A DNA stretch of 64,000 bases from Scleromatobacter sp039920745 (lineage in GTDB: Bacteria > Pseudomonadota > Gammaproteobacteria > Burkholderiales > Burkholderiaceae_C), in contig JBDSDD010000052.1 of the NCBI GenBank assembly GCA_039920745.1, positions 1 through 64,000 on the forward strand, in the 5' to 3' direction. The notes under the pieces are model-generated. The model saw only the letters and a list, made by a program, of their open reading frames with translations. It made no database searches and was not told the DNA's origin. Numbering within the stretch: the first letter of the stretch is position 1; each line of letters starts with the position of its first letter. A program made the translations under genes and the position numbers. Below, piece by piece: positions 7,306-15,300 of the stretch.

Positions 7306-8537
7306 GCTGGCAGCACCTCGGAGAGCTGGATGTCGTCGACGCCCAGCTTGCCGCGCATGTTCGCGAGCGACGCGATGGGCGCGAGCAGCAGCACGTCGAC
7401 CAGCGGGGCCAGCGGCGTGTGGGCGGGGTCGCACAGCAGCACATGGCGGGGGTTGCCTTCCTCCTCGAGGCGGCCGACCCAGTCGATCGCGACAAGGGAC
7501 TCCAGCACCGACTCGAAGTGCAGCGGATCCACGCGCAGGCTGTCGGCCAGGGCCATGCCGCTCATGCCGTGCTCGCCGGCTTCGCGACTGCGTTGCAGGC
7601 GGCGCACGATCTCCAGCGCCAGCGCGAAGCGCTGGCCGGGCACGCGCCCGTGCTGCACCAGGTTCAACTTGAGGCTGGGCGCATACGCCGCGATCACCGC
7701 GCCCAGCAGCACAATGACCCAGCCGAGGTAGATCCACAGCAGGAAGATCGGCACCGTCGCGAAGGCGCCGTAGACGCTGGAGTACGAGGTCATGTGCGCG
7801 AGGTACCAGCCCAGCGTGCGCCGCGCGATCTCCATGCCGGCGGCGACGAAAAAGCCGCCCGCGACGGCATGGCGCCAGGCGACGGGCGTGTTGGGCACGT
7901 AGTGGTACATGCCGCTCATGGCCGCCGCGAATGCGAAGAACTCCACCAGCGACAGCGAGAAACTGACGCCGCCATTCATCTGCTGCACCATGCCACTCGA
8001 GGCCGAGATCGCATACGACGTGAACGTGAGGCTGGCGCCCAGGATCAGTGGCCCCAGCGTGACGGCGGTCCAGTAGATCAGCACGCGCTGCGCGATCGGG
8101 CGCGGCTTCTTCACGCGCCAGATCGCGTTGAGGGTGCGGTCGATCGTCAGCATCAGCGCCATCGCGGTGAAGCCGAGTGCGATCAGGCCGAAGGTGCCGA
8201 GCCGGCTGGCCTTGGTGGCGAACATCGTCAACGCGCCCAGCACGGGCTTGGCGATGTTGGGCGGCACCAGCGTCTGCAGGAAGTACTTCTCGAGGCCTGA
8301 CTGGAAGGTGCCGAACATCGGGAACGCGGTGAAGATGGCCAGCATCACCGTCACCAGCGGCACCATCGAGATCAGCGTCGTGAACGTGAGGCTGCTGGCG
8401 GTCAGGCCCAGGCGGTCGTCGCGGAAACGCGCGCGCAGCGTGCGCAGCGTCTCGAACCACGGCCAGTTGCGCAGGGTCTGCATGGGCCCGGCGAGCATCT
8501 CGCTCAGGGGCTTCTTCAAGGTCTTGGTCACCATCAT
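7302..8537 (-). CDS. YihY/BrkB-family inner membrane protein
   Basis: About 411 aa from the ATG at 8537 (8534 and 8549 are alternative starts; none has a clear ribosome site). An N-terminal cytoplasmic segment is followed by about six membrane helices with family features: DDRLGLTASSLTFTTLISMVP, IYWTAVTLGPL, VYGAFATVPIFLLWIYLGW. A soluble C-terminal region of about 100 residues looks like a winged-helix domain. The family was once annotated as ribonuclease BN, wrongly; the role is uncharacterised, perhaps in transport. The start region lies head-to-head with the DUF2069 gene, leaving only 19 bp. Confidence 0.85.
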   Translation of the reverse strand: MMVTKTLKKPLSEMLAGPMQTLRNWPWFETLRTLRARFRDDRLGLTASSLTFTTLISMVPLVTVMLAIFTAFPMFGTFQSGLEKYFLQTLVPPNIAKPVLGALTMFATKASRLGTFGLIALGFTAMALMLTIDRTLNAIWRVKKPRPIAQRVLIYWTAVTLGPLILGASLTFTSYAISASSGMVQQMNGGVSFSLSLVEFFAFAAAMSGMYHYVPNTPVAWRHAVAGGFFVAAGMEIARRTLGWYLAHMTSYSSVYGAFATVPIFLLWIYLGWVIVLLGAVIAAYAPSLKLNLVQHGRVPGQRFALALEIVRRLQRSREAGEHGMSGMALADSLRVDPLHFESVLESLVAIDWVGRLEEEGNPRHVLLCDPAHTPLAPLVDVLLLAPIASLANMRGKLGVDDIQLSEVLPA

Positions 8538-8556
8538 GGCGACTATCATGCCAAAC

Positions 8557-8982
8557 ATGGCCAACAGCTCTGCAACAGTCTCTGCAACCCCCGATCGGAT
8601 CACGTCCGCGACGCGCGCGATCGCGGTCGCCGCGACGATCGCGCTCATCGCGCTCAGCATCGCGTGGGAACTGGTCTGGGCCCGCACCGGCCACGGCACG
8701 CTGGTCTGGAAGGCGCTGCCGCTGGTCCTTGCCCTGCCCGGCCTGCTCAGGCACCGCATGTACACCTACCGCTGGCTGAGCCTGGCGATCTGGCTGTACG
8801 TGGCCGAAGGCCTCGTGCGCATCGTCGACAAGCCGCCGGCCAACTGGTGCGCGGCCGCCGAGGTGGCGCTGTCCATCGTGCTGTTCACCGCCTGTGCGAC
8901 TCAGGTGCGCTGGCGCCACACGGTCGCCAGGCGCCTGGCCGCGGCCGACGATCCGCGCGCCGATGCCGGCACGGCGCACTGA
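8557..8982 (+). CDS. DUF2069 family membrane protein
   Basis: A 141-aa protein with four predicted membrane segments (about 20-38, 48-64, 72-90, 100-118). The stretches WELVWARTG, LPLVLALPGLLRHRMYTYRW and YVAEGLVR are characteristic of the short inner-membrane proteins grouped as DUF2069. The ATG at 8557 gives a normal-length N-terminus; an upstream in-frame ATG lies antisense to the yihY-like gene. The function of the family is unknown. It is 14 bp upstream of the GlcD-type gene and probably shares its transcript. Confidence 0.8.
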   Translation: MANSSATVSATPDRITSATRAIAVAATIALIALSIAWELVWARTGHGTLVWKALPLVLALPGLLRHRMYTYRWLSLAIWLYVAEGLVRIVDKPPANWCAAAEVALSIVLFTACATQVRWRHTVARRLAAADDPRADAGTAH

Positions 8983-8996
8983 GCGCCGGCTCTGAG

Positions 8997-10433
8997 ATGT
9001 CCCCCCTGCTGGACGACCTGCGCGCGCTCGTGGGCCGAGCCCACGTGCTGGTGGACGATGCCGATGCGTTGATCGCGTACGAGCGCGACTGGCGCAAGCG
9101 CTATCACGGCCGCAGCCTGTGCGTGGTGCTGCCCGGCTCAGCCGACGAGGTGGCTGCCGTCGTGCGCCGCTGCGCACGCGAAGACGGCGTCAGCATCGTC
9201 GCGCAAGGCGGCAACACGGGCCTGGTCGGCGGCGGCGTGCCCGACGACTCGCGCCGCCAGGTCGTGCTCAGCACGAGGCGGCTGCGCGCCGTGCGGCGCG
9301 TCGATGCCGACAACCAGACGATCACCGTCGAGGCCGGGCTCGTGCTGCAGGAGGTGCAGGCCGCGGCTGCCGAGGCCGGCCTGCTGTTCCCGCTGAGCCT
9401 CGCCGCCGAGGGCAGTTGCACGATCGGCGGCAACCTCGCGACCAACGCCGGCGGCACGCAGGTGCTGCGCTTCGGCAACGCGCGTGAGCTGTGCCTGGGG
9501 CTGGAGGTGGTCACCGCGCAGGGAGAACTCTGGAGCAGCCTGCACGGCCTGCGCAAGGACAACACCGGCTACGACCTGCGCGACCTGTTCATCGGCAGCG
9601 AAGGCACCCTCGGCGTCATCACCGCGGCCACGCTGCGGTTGTTCCCGCAGCCACGCGCCAGTGTCACTGCGTGGGCGACGTGCCGCACGCTGGCCGATGG
9701 CGTCGCGCTGATGCGTCGACTGCGAGCCGCATTCGACGCCGAGCTGGTCGGCTACGAGGCGATGAATGCTGCATCGCTGGCGCTGGTCGAACGTCACTTC
9801 TCGGCGCTGCGCGTGCCGCTGCCGCTGGCGGATACCGCAGGCGCGCCGCTGTGGTCGGTGCTGATCGACCTGGCGTCGCCGCACGATGAGGGCGTGCTGC
9901 GAGCCGCTGCCGAGGCTGCGCTGGTGGCCGCCACCGAGGCCGGCGAGGCGGTCGACGTCGTCGTCGCCCGCAACGAGCTGCAGGCGCGCACGCTGTGGCA
10001 GCTGCGCGAGGCGATCCCGCTGGCGCAAGGGGTCGAGGGCCTCAACATCAAGCACGACATCGGCGTGCCACTGTCCTCGCTCGCCGACTTCGTCGTTGCC
10101 GCTGACCTGGCGCTCGAGGCCGTCGTGCCCGGCGCGCGCCACATCACGTTCGGTCACCTGGGCGACGGCAACCTGCACTACAACCTGCAGGCGCCCGATG
10201 GCGACGAGGCCGCCGACTTCCTGGCCGCCAGCGAACACGCGGCCAACCAGTGCGTCTACGACGTCGTCGCCCGTCTCGGCGGCACGATCTCGGCCGAGCA
10301 CGGCATCGGCCGGCTCAAGCGCGCCGAACTGGCGGCCCGCAAGCCGGCCGCGGCGCTCGCGATGATGCGCTCGATCAAGACGGCGCTCGATCCGCGTGGC
10401 CTGCTCAACCCGGGCGTGCTGTTGCCAGACTGA
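8997..10433 (+). CDS. FAD-linked 2-hydroxyacid dehydrogenase, GlcD/D-LDH type
   Basis: A 478-aa flavoprotein of the GlcD / D-2-hydroxyglutarate dehydrogenase group. An FAD-binding PCMH domain covers about 35-215 (VAQGGNTGLVGGGVPDD; GSCTIGGNLATNAGGTQVLR; IGSEGTLGVITAATL). The C-terminal FAD-oxidase domain has the hallmark HLGDGNLHYN and ends with AEHGIGRLKRAEL. It would oxidise a D-2-hydroxyacid such as D-lactate, D-2-hydroxyglutarate or glycolate, passing electrons to the quinone pool or an electron-transfer flavoprotein. Substrate cannot be told apart from sequence. The ATG at 8997 follows a short intergenic gap after the DUF2069 gene. Confidence 0.9.
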   Translation: MSPLLDDLRALVGRAHVLVDDADALIAYERDWRKRYHGRSLCVVLPGSADEVAAVVRRCAREDGVSIVAQGGNTGLVGGGVPDDSRRQVVLSTRRLRAVRRVDADNQTITVEAGLVLQEVQAAAAEAGLLFPLSLAAEGSCTIGGNLATNAGGTQVLRFGNARELCLGLEVVTAQGELWSSLHGLRKDNTGYDLRDLFIGSEGTLGVITAATLRLFPQPRASVTAWATCRTLADGVALMRRLRAAFDAELVGYEAMNAASLALVERHFSALRVPLPLADTAGAPLWSVLIDLASPHDEGVLRAAAEAALVAATEAGEAVDVVVARNELQARTLWQLREAIPLAQGVEGLNIKHDIGVPLSSLADFVVAADLALEAVVPGARHITFGHLGDGNLHYNLQAPDGDEAADFLAASEHAANQCVYDVVARLGGTISAEHGIGRLKRAELAARKPAAALAMMRSIKTALDPRGLLNPGVLLPD

Positions 10434-10603
10434 CGTAGCACAGGGCCTCCGGGCCGTCATCAGCGGGTCATGCAAATCATGCATGGGGGCCGTTTCAGAC
10501 GGCATTGGATCACGGGCGGCGCTGCCTCTACAGTGCAGGCACGACATGCGCGCCGACGGCTCCACGAGACCGGGACGGCGACGCAAGAGGAGCCGCTTCA
10601 CAC

Positions 10604-11197
10604 ATGCATCCCTGCCGAGAATACTGGGGCCAGGACGTCGCCTACGGGTCGCTGGTCACCGGCGCGCGACCGCACCGCGCCGACCGCGCCGCCACCCTGA
10701 CCGAGGTCTGGATCATGGACACGCGGGTCGACGCCCCGGCCACCGGCCACGCCGAACTCGCGGGCCTCATGCGCCGCATCGGCGGGCTCGAGGCCGGCGA
10801 GGAATCGCTGCGCCAATCGGCCGCGCACCTGAAGGCCTTCCTGCAGGCCGGCGAGGACAGCCGCATCCTGGGCATCGCCACGCTTCACCGCACGACCATG
10901 CTGCCGCCCGGCTCGTTCGCGGCGGCGGCGGGCGTGCCTGGCAAGGCGGCGCGCGAGGCGTCGTCGGCGCTCCTGTGCGCCGAGTTCATGCACCACCTGG
11001 GCGAGCTCGGCGCGGGCGAAGGCGTGTCGCAGATCGACTGGGTGATGGTGCGCGCCAGCGACCATGCGGTCCATGCGCGTTCGCACCTGGGCGCGACCCG
11101 CGTCGCTGGCGTCGCGCTCAAGCCGTACGCGCCGGGCGAGCCCGGCGACGAGGCTACTGCAACGGCGTCTTCGGCGGCAGGCCACCCGGCAGCGTGA
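10604..11197 (+). CDS. unknown 197-aa protein
   Basis: Codon use is coding-like in this frame, but I recognise no family. From the ATG at 10604 (AGGAG 12 bp upstream) it is 197 aa; an internal start at 10715 (MDTRVDAP) would give about 160 aa and is also plausible. The best-conserved-looking parts are LKAFLQAGEDSRILGIATLH and LLCAEFMHHLGELG. There are no membrane segments. Its last 44 bases overlap the 3' end of the convergent DUF1178 gene. The 170 bp upstream (10434-10603) contains a GCCGT/ACGGC hairpin at 10489-10503 and no other gene I can see. Confidence 0.45.
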   Translation: MHPCREYWGQDVAYGSLVTGARPHRADRAATLTEVWIMDTRVDAPATGHAELAGLMRRIGGLEAGEESLRQSAAHLKAFLQAGEDSRILGIATLHRTTMLPPGSFAAAAGVPGKAAREASSALLCAEFMHHLGELGAGEGVSQIDWVMVRASDHAVHARSHLGATRVAGVALKPYAPGEPGDEATATASSAAGHPAA

Positions 11198-11636
11198 ACA
11201 CCTCGATGCCCTCGTCGGCGAGCGCCTCGCGCTCCTCCGGCGTGGTCTGGCCGCGGATGGCCTTGGCGTCGCTTTCGCCGTAGTGGATACGGCGTGCTTC
11301 CTCCGCGAAGCGCGAGCCGACGTCCTGCGTGTTCTTCAGCAACTCGGCCACGGCCTCGACGAAGCGCTGGGCGGCGCTGCCGTGCACGGCCATCTGGGTG
11401 GCCGACGCCGGCGCGGCGCCGCCCGCGGGTTCGCTCGCGTGCGCGGGCGCGGTGTCGGGCGCGCGGGCCCCCGAGAGGTTCAGGCGCGGCGCGCTGGGCA
11501 GGCGCAGCACCTCGGCGTTGCCGCAGACCGGGCAGTCGACCAGGCCGCGCTCGCGCTGCGATCCGTAGTCGTCCTCCGACGCGAACCAGCCTTCGAACGT
11601 GTGGCCGGCGCCGCAGCGCAGATCGAGCACTTTCAT
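11154..11636 (-). CDS. DUF1178 family protein
   Basis: A 160-aa soluble protein. It opens MKVLDLRCGAGHTFEGWFAS, with a zinc-ribbon-like pattern formed by C8 and the CPVC pair near 36-39, which is the DUF1178 signature. The middle is a low-complexity Ala/Pro linker, and the C-terminal half (VAELLKNTQDVGSRFAEEAR, HYGESDAKAIRGQTTPEE) is the conserved helical part. The start is set by homology to the family opening. It is the last gene of the nuo-NUDIX transcript unit. Function unknown; metal binding by the cysteines is inferred. Confidence 0.85.
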   Translation of the reverse strand: MKVLDLRCGAGHTFEGWFASEDDYGSQRERGLVDCPVCGNAEVLRLPSAPRLNLSGARAPDTAPAHASEPAGGAAPASATQMAVHGSAAQRFVEAVAELLKNTQDVGSRFAEEARRIHYGESDAKAIRGQTTPEEREALADEGIEVFTLPGGLPPKTPLQ

Positions 11637-11646
11637 CGGGTCTGAC

Positions 11647-12282
11647 TCACTCGGCGGACTGCCAGGGCGGCGTCCACGTGCCATTGCGCCACTGCTGCAG
11701 CTTGAGCAGGCCTACCATCGTCTTGGCGTCGGTGAGCTCGCCGCTGGCAGAGAGGTCGAACAGGTCGGCCTCGGACATCGTGCGCACCTCGACATACTCG
11801 CCCTCGTCGAGCTGCTGCGCGCCGGCCACGAGACCGCGCGCGAACCAGATCTCGATGAATTCGGTGGAGTAGGCACAGGCGTTGTGCATGCGCCCGGCGT
11901 AGGCCCATTCGCGGGCAGCGTAGCCGGTCTCCTCGCGCAGTTCGCGCTGGGCGCAGTGCAGCGTGGTCTCGTTCGCGTCGAGCTTGCCGGCGGGGAACTC
12001 CAGCAGCACGCGATCGAGCGGATAGCGGTGCTGGCGCTCGACGATCAGCTGGCCGTCGTCGGTCAACGGCACGACCATCACGGCGCCCGGATGGACGACG
12101 TACTCGCGGAACGCGGTACCGCCACCGGGCAAGCGGACCTGGTCGCGGCGCACCTTCAGGAAGTGGCCTTCGTAGACGCTGTCGGAGTGGATGCGGCGCT
12201 CGACGAGATGCTCGTCGACGCCGTCCTGCACGCCGATCGGGGAGCCACCGGTGACGATGGCTTCCACGTTCTTCTCGGTCAC
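11647..12282 (-). CDS. NUDIX hydrolase, ADP-ribose pyrophosphatase type
   Basis: A 211-aa NUDIX enzyme. The Nudix box runs from G99 to about residue 121, with E105, R113, E114, E117 and E118 in the canonical G-x5-E-x7-R-E-x-x-E-E-x-G pattern. The preceding VERQHRYPLDRVLLEFPAGK is typical of ADP-ribose pyrophosphatases, which split ADP-ribose to AMP and ribose 5-phosphate using Mg2+. It follows nuoN by 16 bp, so complex I and an enzyme of NAD breakdown-product metabolism probably share a message. Confidence 0.9.
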   Translation of the reverse strand: MTEKNVEAIVTGGSPIGVQDGVDEHLVERRIHSDSVYEGHFLKVRRDQVRLPGGGTAFREYVVHPGAVMVVPLTDDGQLIVERQHRYPLDRVLLEFPAGKLDANETTLHCAQRELREETGYAAREWAYAGRMHNACAYSTEFIEIWFARGLVAGAQQLDEGEYVEVRTMSEADLFDLSASGELTDAKTMVGLLKLQQWRNGTWTPPWQSAE

Positions 12283-12298
12283 GCGCGTTTCCTGGGCA

Positions 12299-13783
12299 TC
12301 AGGTGCTGAATGCCTTCAGCACAGCGTCTCGGCAGGCGGTCATCAGGCCGTCCGGCAGCACGCCGAAGCCGAAGGCGGCCAGGCCGTTCAGGGCCAGCAG
12401 CACGGTGGCGCCGGTCTCGCCCTTGATCGGCGTCGTGTCGACCGGCTCGTCGAAGAACATCGTCTTGACGATGCGCAGGTAGTAGTACGCGCCGACCAGC
12501 GACAGCAGCACGGCGATCACCGCCAGCACGATGTAGCCCCTCGCGCCCGTGCTCACGAGTGCCTGCAGCACGGCGAACTTGGCGTAGAAGCCGACCAGCG
12601 GCGGGATGCCGGCCAGCGAGAACATGAACACGGCCATCACGAAGGCGATCCACGGCGAGCGCTTGGCCAGGCCGGCGAGGTCGGAGATCTCCTCGCTCTC
12701 AAAGCCGTGGCGCGACAGGTACATGACCAGGCCGAAGGTGCCGAGCGTCGTCAGCACGTAGGTGATCATGTAGAACAGCGCGGAGCTGTAGCCGTTGACC
12801 GCGTTGGACGTGTCGAGGTCGATGACGGTGGGCGTGAAGCCCAGCAGCATGAATCCCAGCTGCGCGATGGCCGAGTAGGCCAGCAGTCGTTTCAAGTTGG
12901 TCTGCGCGATGGCCGCCAGGTTGCCCAGTGCCATTGACGTGACCGACAGCACGATCAACATTTCCTGCCAGTCGGTGGCGAGGCCCGACAGCCCCTCCAC
13001 CAGGATGCGGAAGGTGATGCCGAACGCGGCCAGCTTGGGCGCGCCGGAGATCAGCAGCGTGACAGCCGTGGGGGCGCCCTGATAGACGTCGGGCACCCAC
13101 ATGTGGAATGGCGCGAGACCCAGCTTGAACGCAAGGCCAGCGACGATGAAGACGAGGCCGAACGTCAGCACCTGCGGGTTGACCGTGCCCTTGTGGATGG
13201 CATCGAAAACACCCGGGATATCCAGCAAGCCAGTGGCGCCGTACATCATCGACAGGCCATACAGCAGGAAGCCGCTGGCCAACGCGCCCAGGATGAAATA
13301 CTTCATCGCGGCTTCGGTCGACACGGCATGGTCGCGGCGCAGCGCGGTAAGCGCGTACAGCGACAGGCTCATCAGCTCGAGACCGACGTAGACGACCAGG
13401 AAGTTGTTGGCCGAGACCATCACGGAGATGCCCAGCAGCGAGAACATCGCCAGCGTCAGGAACTCGCCCTTGAGCAAGTCGCGCGACTTCAGGTACGGAC
13501 GCGCGAAGCCCAGCGTGATCATGGTGGCGAGCGTCGCCGACAGCGCCAGCAGGTGGCCTAGCGGGTCGATGACGACCATGCGCGACATGCCGTAGACGGT
13601 GCGCGCGAGCTGCAGTTCATTGAAGTGCAGCAAGGCCAGCACGGCCAACGAGGCCTGGGCGATCCAGAACGTGGTGTTCAGGCGCGCCTCGGAGGCGTTG
13701 ACGCCGATCAGCGCCACCACCGAGGTCATCAGCAGCAGGAAGATCTCGGGGTAGACGATCGGCAACGAGGTCAATTGAATCAT
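12299..13783 (-). CDS. nuoN: NADH-quinone oxidoreductase subunit N
   Basis: A 494-aa membrane subunit of complex I with about 14 membrane helices. It is one of three antiporter-like proton-pumping subunits. Recognisable stretches are LVVYVGLELMSLSLYAL, FKLGLAPFHMWVPDVYQGAPT with the conserved helix-break region, and KRLLAYSAIAQLGFMLLG with the pump lysine. It is the last complex I gene of the operon, 19 bp after nuoM. Confidence 0.96.
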   Translation of the reverse strand: MIQLTSLPIVYPEIFLLLMTSVVALIGVNASEARLNTTFWIAQASLAVLALLHFNELQLARTVYGMSRMVVIDPLGHLLALSATLATMITLGFARPYLKSRDLLKGEFLTLAMFSLLGISVMVSANNFLVVYVGLELMSLSLYALTALRRDHAVSTEAAMKYFILGALASGFLLYGLSMMYGATGLLDIPGVFDAIHKGTVNPQVLTFGLVFIVAGLAFKLGLAPFHMWVPDVYQGAPTAVTLLISGAPKLAAFGITFRILVEGLSGLATDWQEMLIVLSVTSMALGNLAAIAQTNLKRLLAYSAIAQLGFMLLGFTPTVIDLDTSNAVNGYSSALFYMITYVLTTLGTFGLVMYLSRHGFESEEISDLAGLAKRSPWIAFVMAVFMFSLAGIPPLVGFYAKFAVLQALVSTGARGYIVLAVIAVLLSLVGAYYYLRIVKTMFFDEPVDTTPIKGETGATVLLALNGLAAFGFGVLPDGLMTACRDAVLKAFST

Positions 13784-13802
13784 GGGGATCTTTCCGCGAC
13801 GC

Positions 13803-15278
13803 TCAGATCAGCTTGGACTGGGCGACGTGCTTCAGCAATGCGTCCACCGAGGCCTGCATGACGTCGGTGAAGGGCTTCGGGTACAGGCCCATCGCCAGGA
13901 CGGCGATCGCGAGTAGCGCGAGCATCAGGAATTCACGGCTGTTGATGTCCTTGAGGCGGCTCACGCTGCCCTTGGTGACGGGGCCGAAGTAGACCCGCTT
14001 GACCATCCACAGCGTGTAGGCGGCGCCGAAGATCAGCGCGGTGGCGGCCAGCGCGGCCACCCAGAAGTTGAAGCCGGTGGTGGCCAGGATGACCATCCAC
14101 TCTCCAACGAACCCGGCGGTGCCCGGCAGGCCGCAATTGGCCATCGCGAACAGCACGGCGAACGCAGCGAACTTGGGCATCGTGTTGGCCACGCCGCCGT
14201 AGGCCGCGATCTCGCGCGAATGGACGCGGTCGTACATCACGCCGATGCCCAGGAACATCGCGGCGGAGACGAAGCCGTGCGCGATCATCTGCACGATGGC
14301 GCCCTGCATGCCCAGCGAGTTGAAGATGAAGAAGCCCAGCGTGCAGAAGCCCATGTGGGCGATCGACGAATAGGCGACCAGCTTCTTCATGTCGGTCTGC
14401 ACCATCGCCACGAGGCCGATGTAGACGACGGCGATCAGCGACATCGCGATGATCAGCCAGGCCCAGTGGTGGCTGGCGTCCGGGGCGATCGGCAGCGAGA
14501 AGCGCAGGAAGCCGTACGCGCCGAGCTTGAGCATGATCGCGGCCAGCACGGCGGAGCCGCCGGTGGGGGCCTCGACGTGGACGTCCGGCAGCCATGTGTG
14601 AACCGGCCACATCGGCACCTTGACGGCGAATGCGGCGAGGAACGCGAAGAACAACGCAGTCTGCGCCTCCATCGACAGCTTGAGCGAGTGCCAGGCCAGG
14701 ATCTCGAAGCTGCCGTTGGACTTGATGTACAGGTAGACGATGGCCACCAGCATCAGCAGCGAGCCGAGCAGCGTGTACAGGAAGAACTTGAACGACGCGT
14801 AGATCCGGTTCGGGCCGCCCCAGACGCCGATGATGATGTACATCGGGATCAACGTGGCTTCGAAGAACGTGTAGAACAACAGGCCATCGACTGCACAGAA
14901 CACGCCGATCATCAGGCCGGACAGGATCATGAACGCGCCGAAGTACTGGTTGACGCGCTCGGTGATCACCTCCCAGCCGGCGATGACGACGATCACGTTG
15001 ATGAACGCGGTCAGCAGCACGAACCAGACGGAGATGCCGTCCACGCCCAGGTGGTAGTTGGCGTGGAAGCGTTCGATCCACGGCAGGTTGGTCTGGAACT
15101 GCAGCGCGGCAGACGACGTGTCGAAGCCCGTGATCAACGGGATCGTGACCAGGAACGACGCGATGGATGCGACGAGCGCAAACCAGCGAACGGGACGCGC
15201 GTTGTCGTCGCGCCCCATCGCCAGCAATACCACCCCTGCCAGGATCGGCAGCCAGATGGCGAGACTCAGGAAACTCAT
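13803..15278 (-). CDS. nuoM: NADH-quinone oxidoreductase subunit M
   Basis: A 491-aa antiporter-like complex I subunit with about 14 membrane helices. FEATLIPMYIIIGVWGG carries the conserved glutamate of helix 5. Also present are KVPMWPVHTWLPDVHVEAPT and KKLVAYSSIAHMGFCTLG. It translocates protons in the membrane arm, between NuoL and NuoN. The gene starts 22 bp after the nuoL stop. Length is normal (about 490-510). Confidence 0.96.
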   Translation of the reverse strand: MSFLSLAIWLPILAGVVLLAMGRDDNARPVRWFALVASIASFLVTIPLITGFDTSSAALQFQTNLPWIERFHANYHLGVDGISVWFVLLTAFINVIVVIAGWEVITERVNQYFGAFMILSGLMIGVFCAVDGLLFYTFFEATLIPMYIIIGVWGGPNRIYASFKFFLYTLLGSLLMLVAIVYLYIKSNGSFEILAWHSLKLSMEAQTALFFAFLAAFAVKVPMWPVHTWLPDVHVEAPTGGSAVLAAIMLKLGAYGFLRFSLPIAPDASHHWAWLIIAMSLIAVVYIGLVAMVQTDMKKLVAYSSIAHMGFCTLGFFIFNSLGMQGAIVQMIAHGFVSAAMFLGIGVMYDRVHSREIAAYGGVANTMPKFAAFAVLFAMANCGLPGTAGFVGEWMVILATTGFNFWVAALAATALIFGAAYTLWMVKRVYFGPVTKGSVSRLKDINSREFLMLALLAIAVLAMGLYPKPFTDVMQASVDALLKHVAQSKLI

Positions 15279-15300
15279 TGTTGTTCTCCGCCGGCTGGGG

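Noticed and set aside
6901..9177. A 758-codon minus-strand frame covering yihY and DUF2069.
   Set aside because: Only its last 134 codons look like a protein. The rest is a shadow of genes in other frames.
10494..10505. An exact ATGCCGTCTGAA, the 12-base Neisseria DNA-uptake sequence, on the minus strand.
   Set aside because: I saw only one copy in 64 kb, while Neisseria genomes carry one about every kilobase. It lies in a small GCCGT/ACGGC hairpin and is most likely a chance match.
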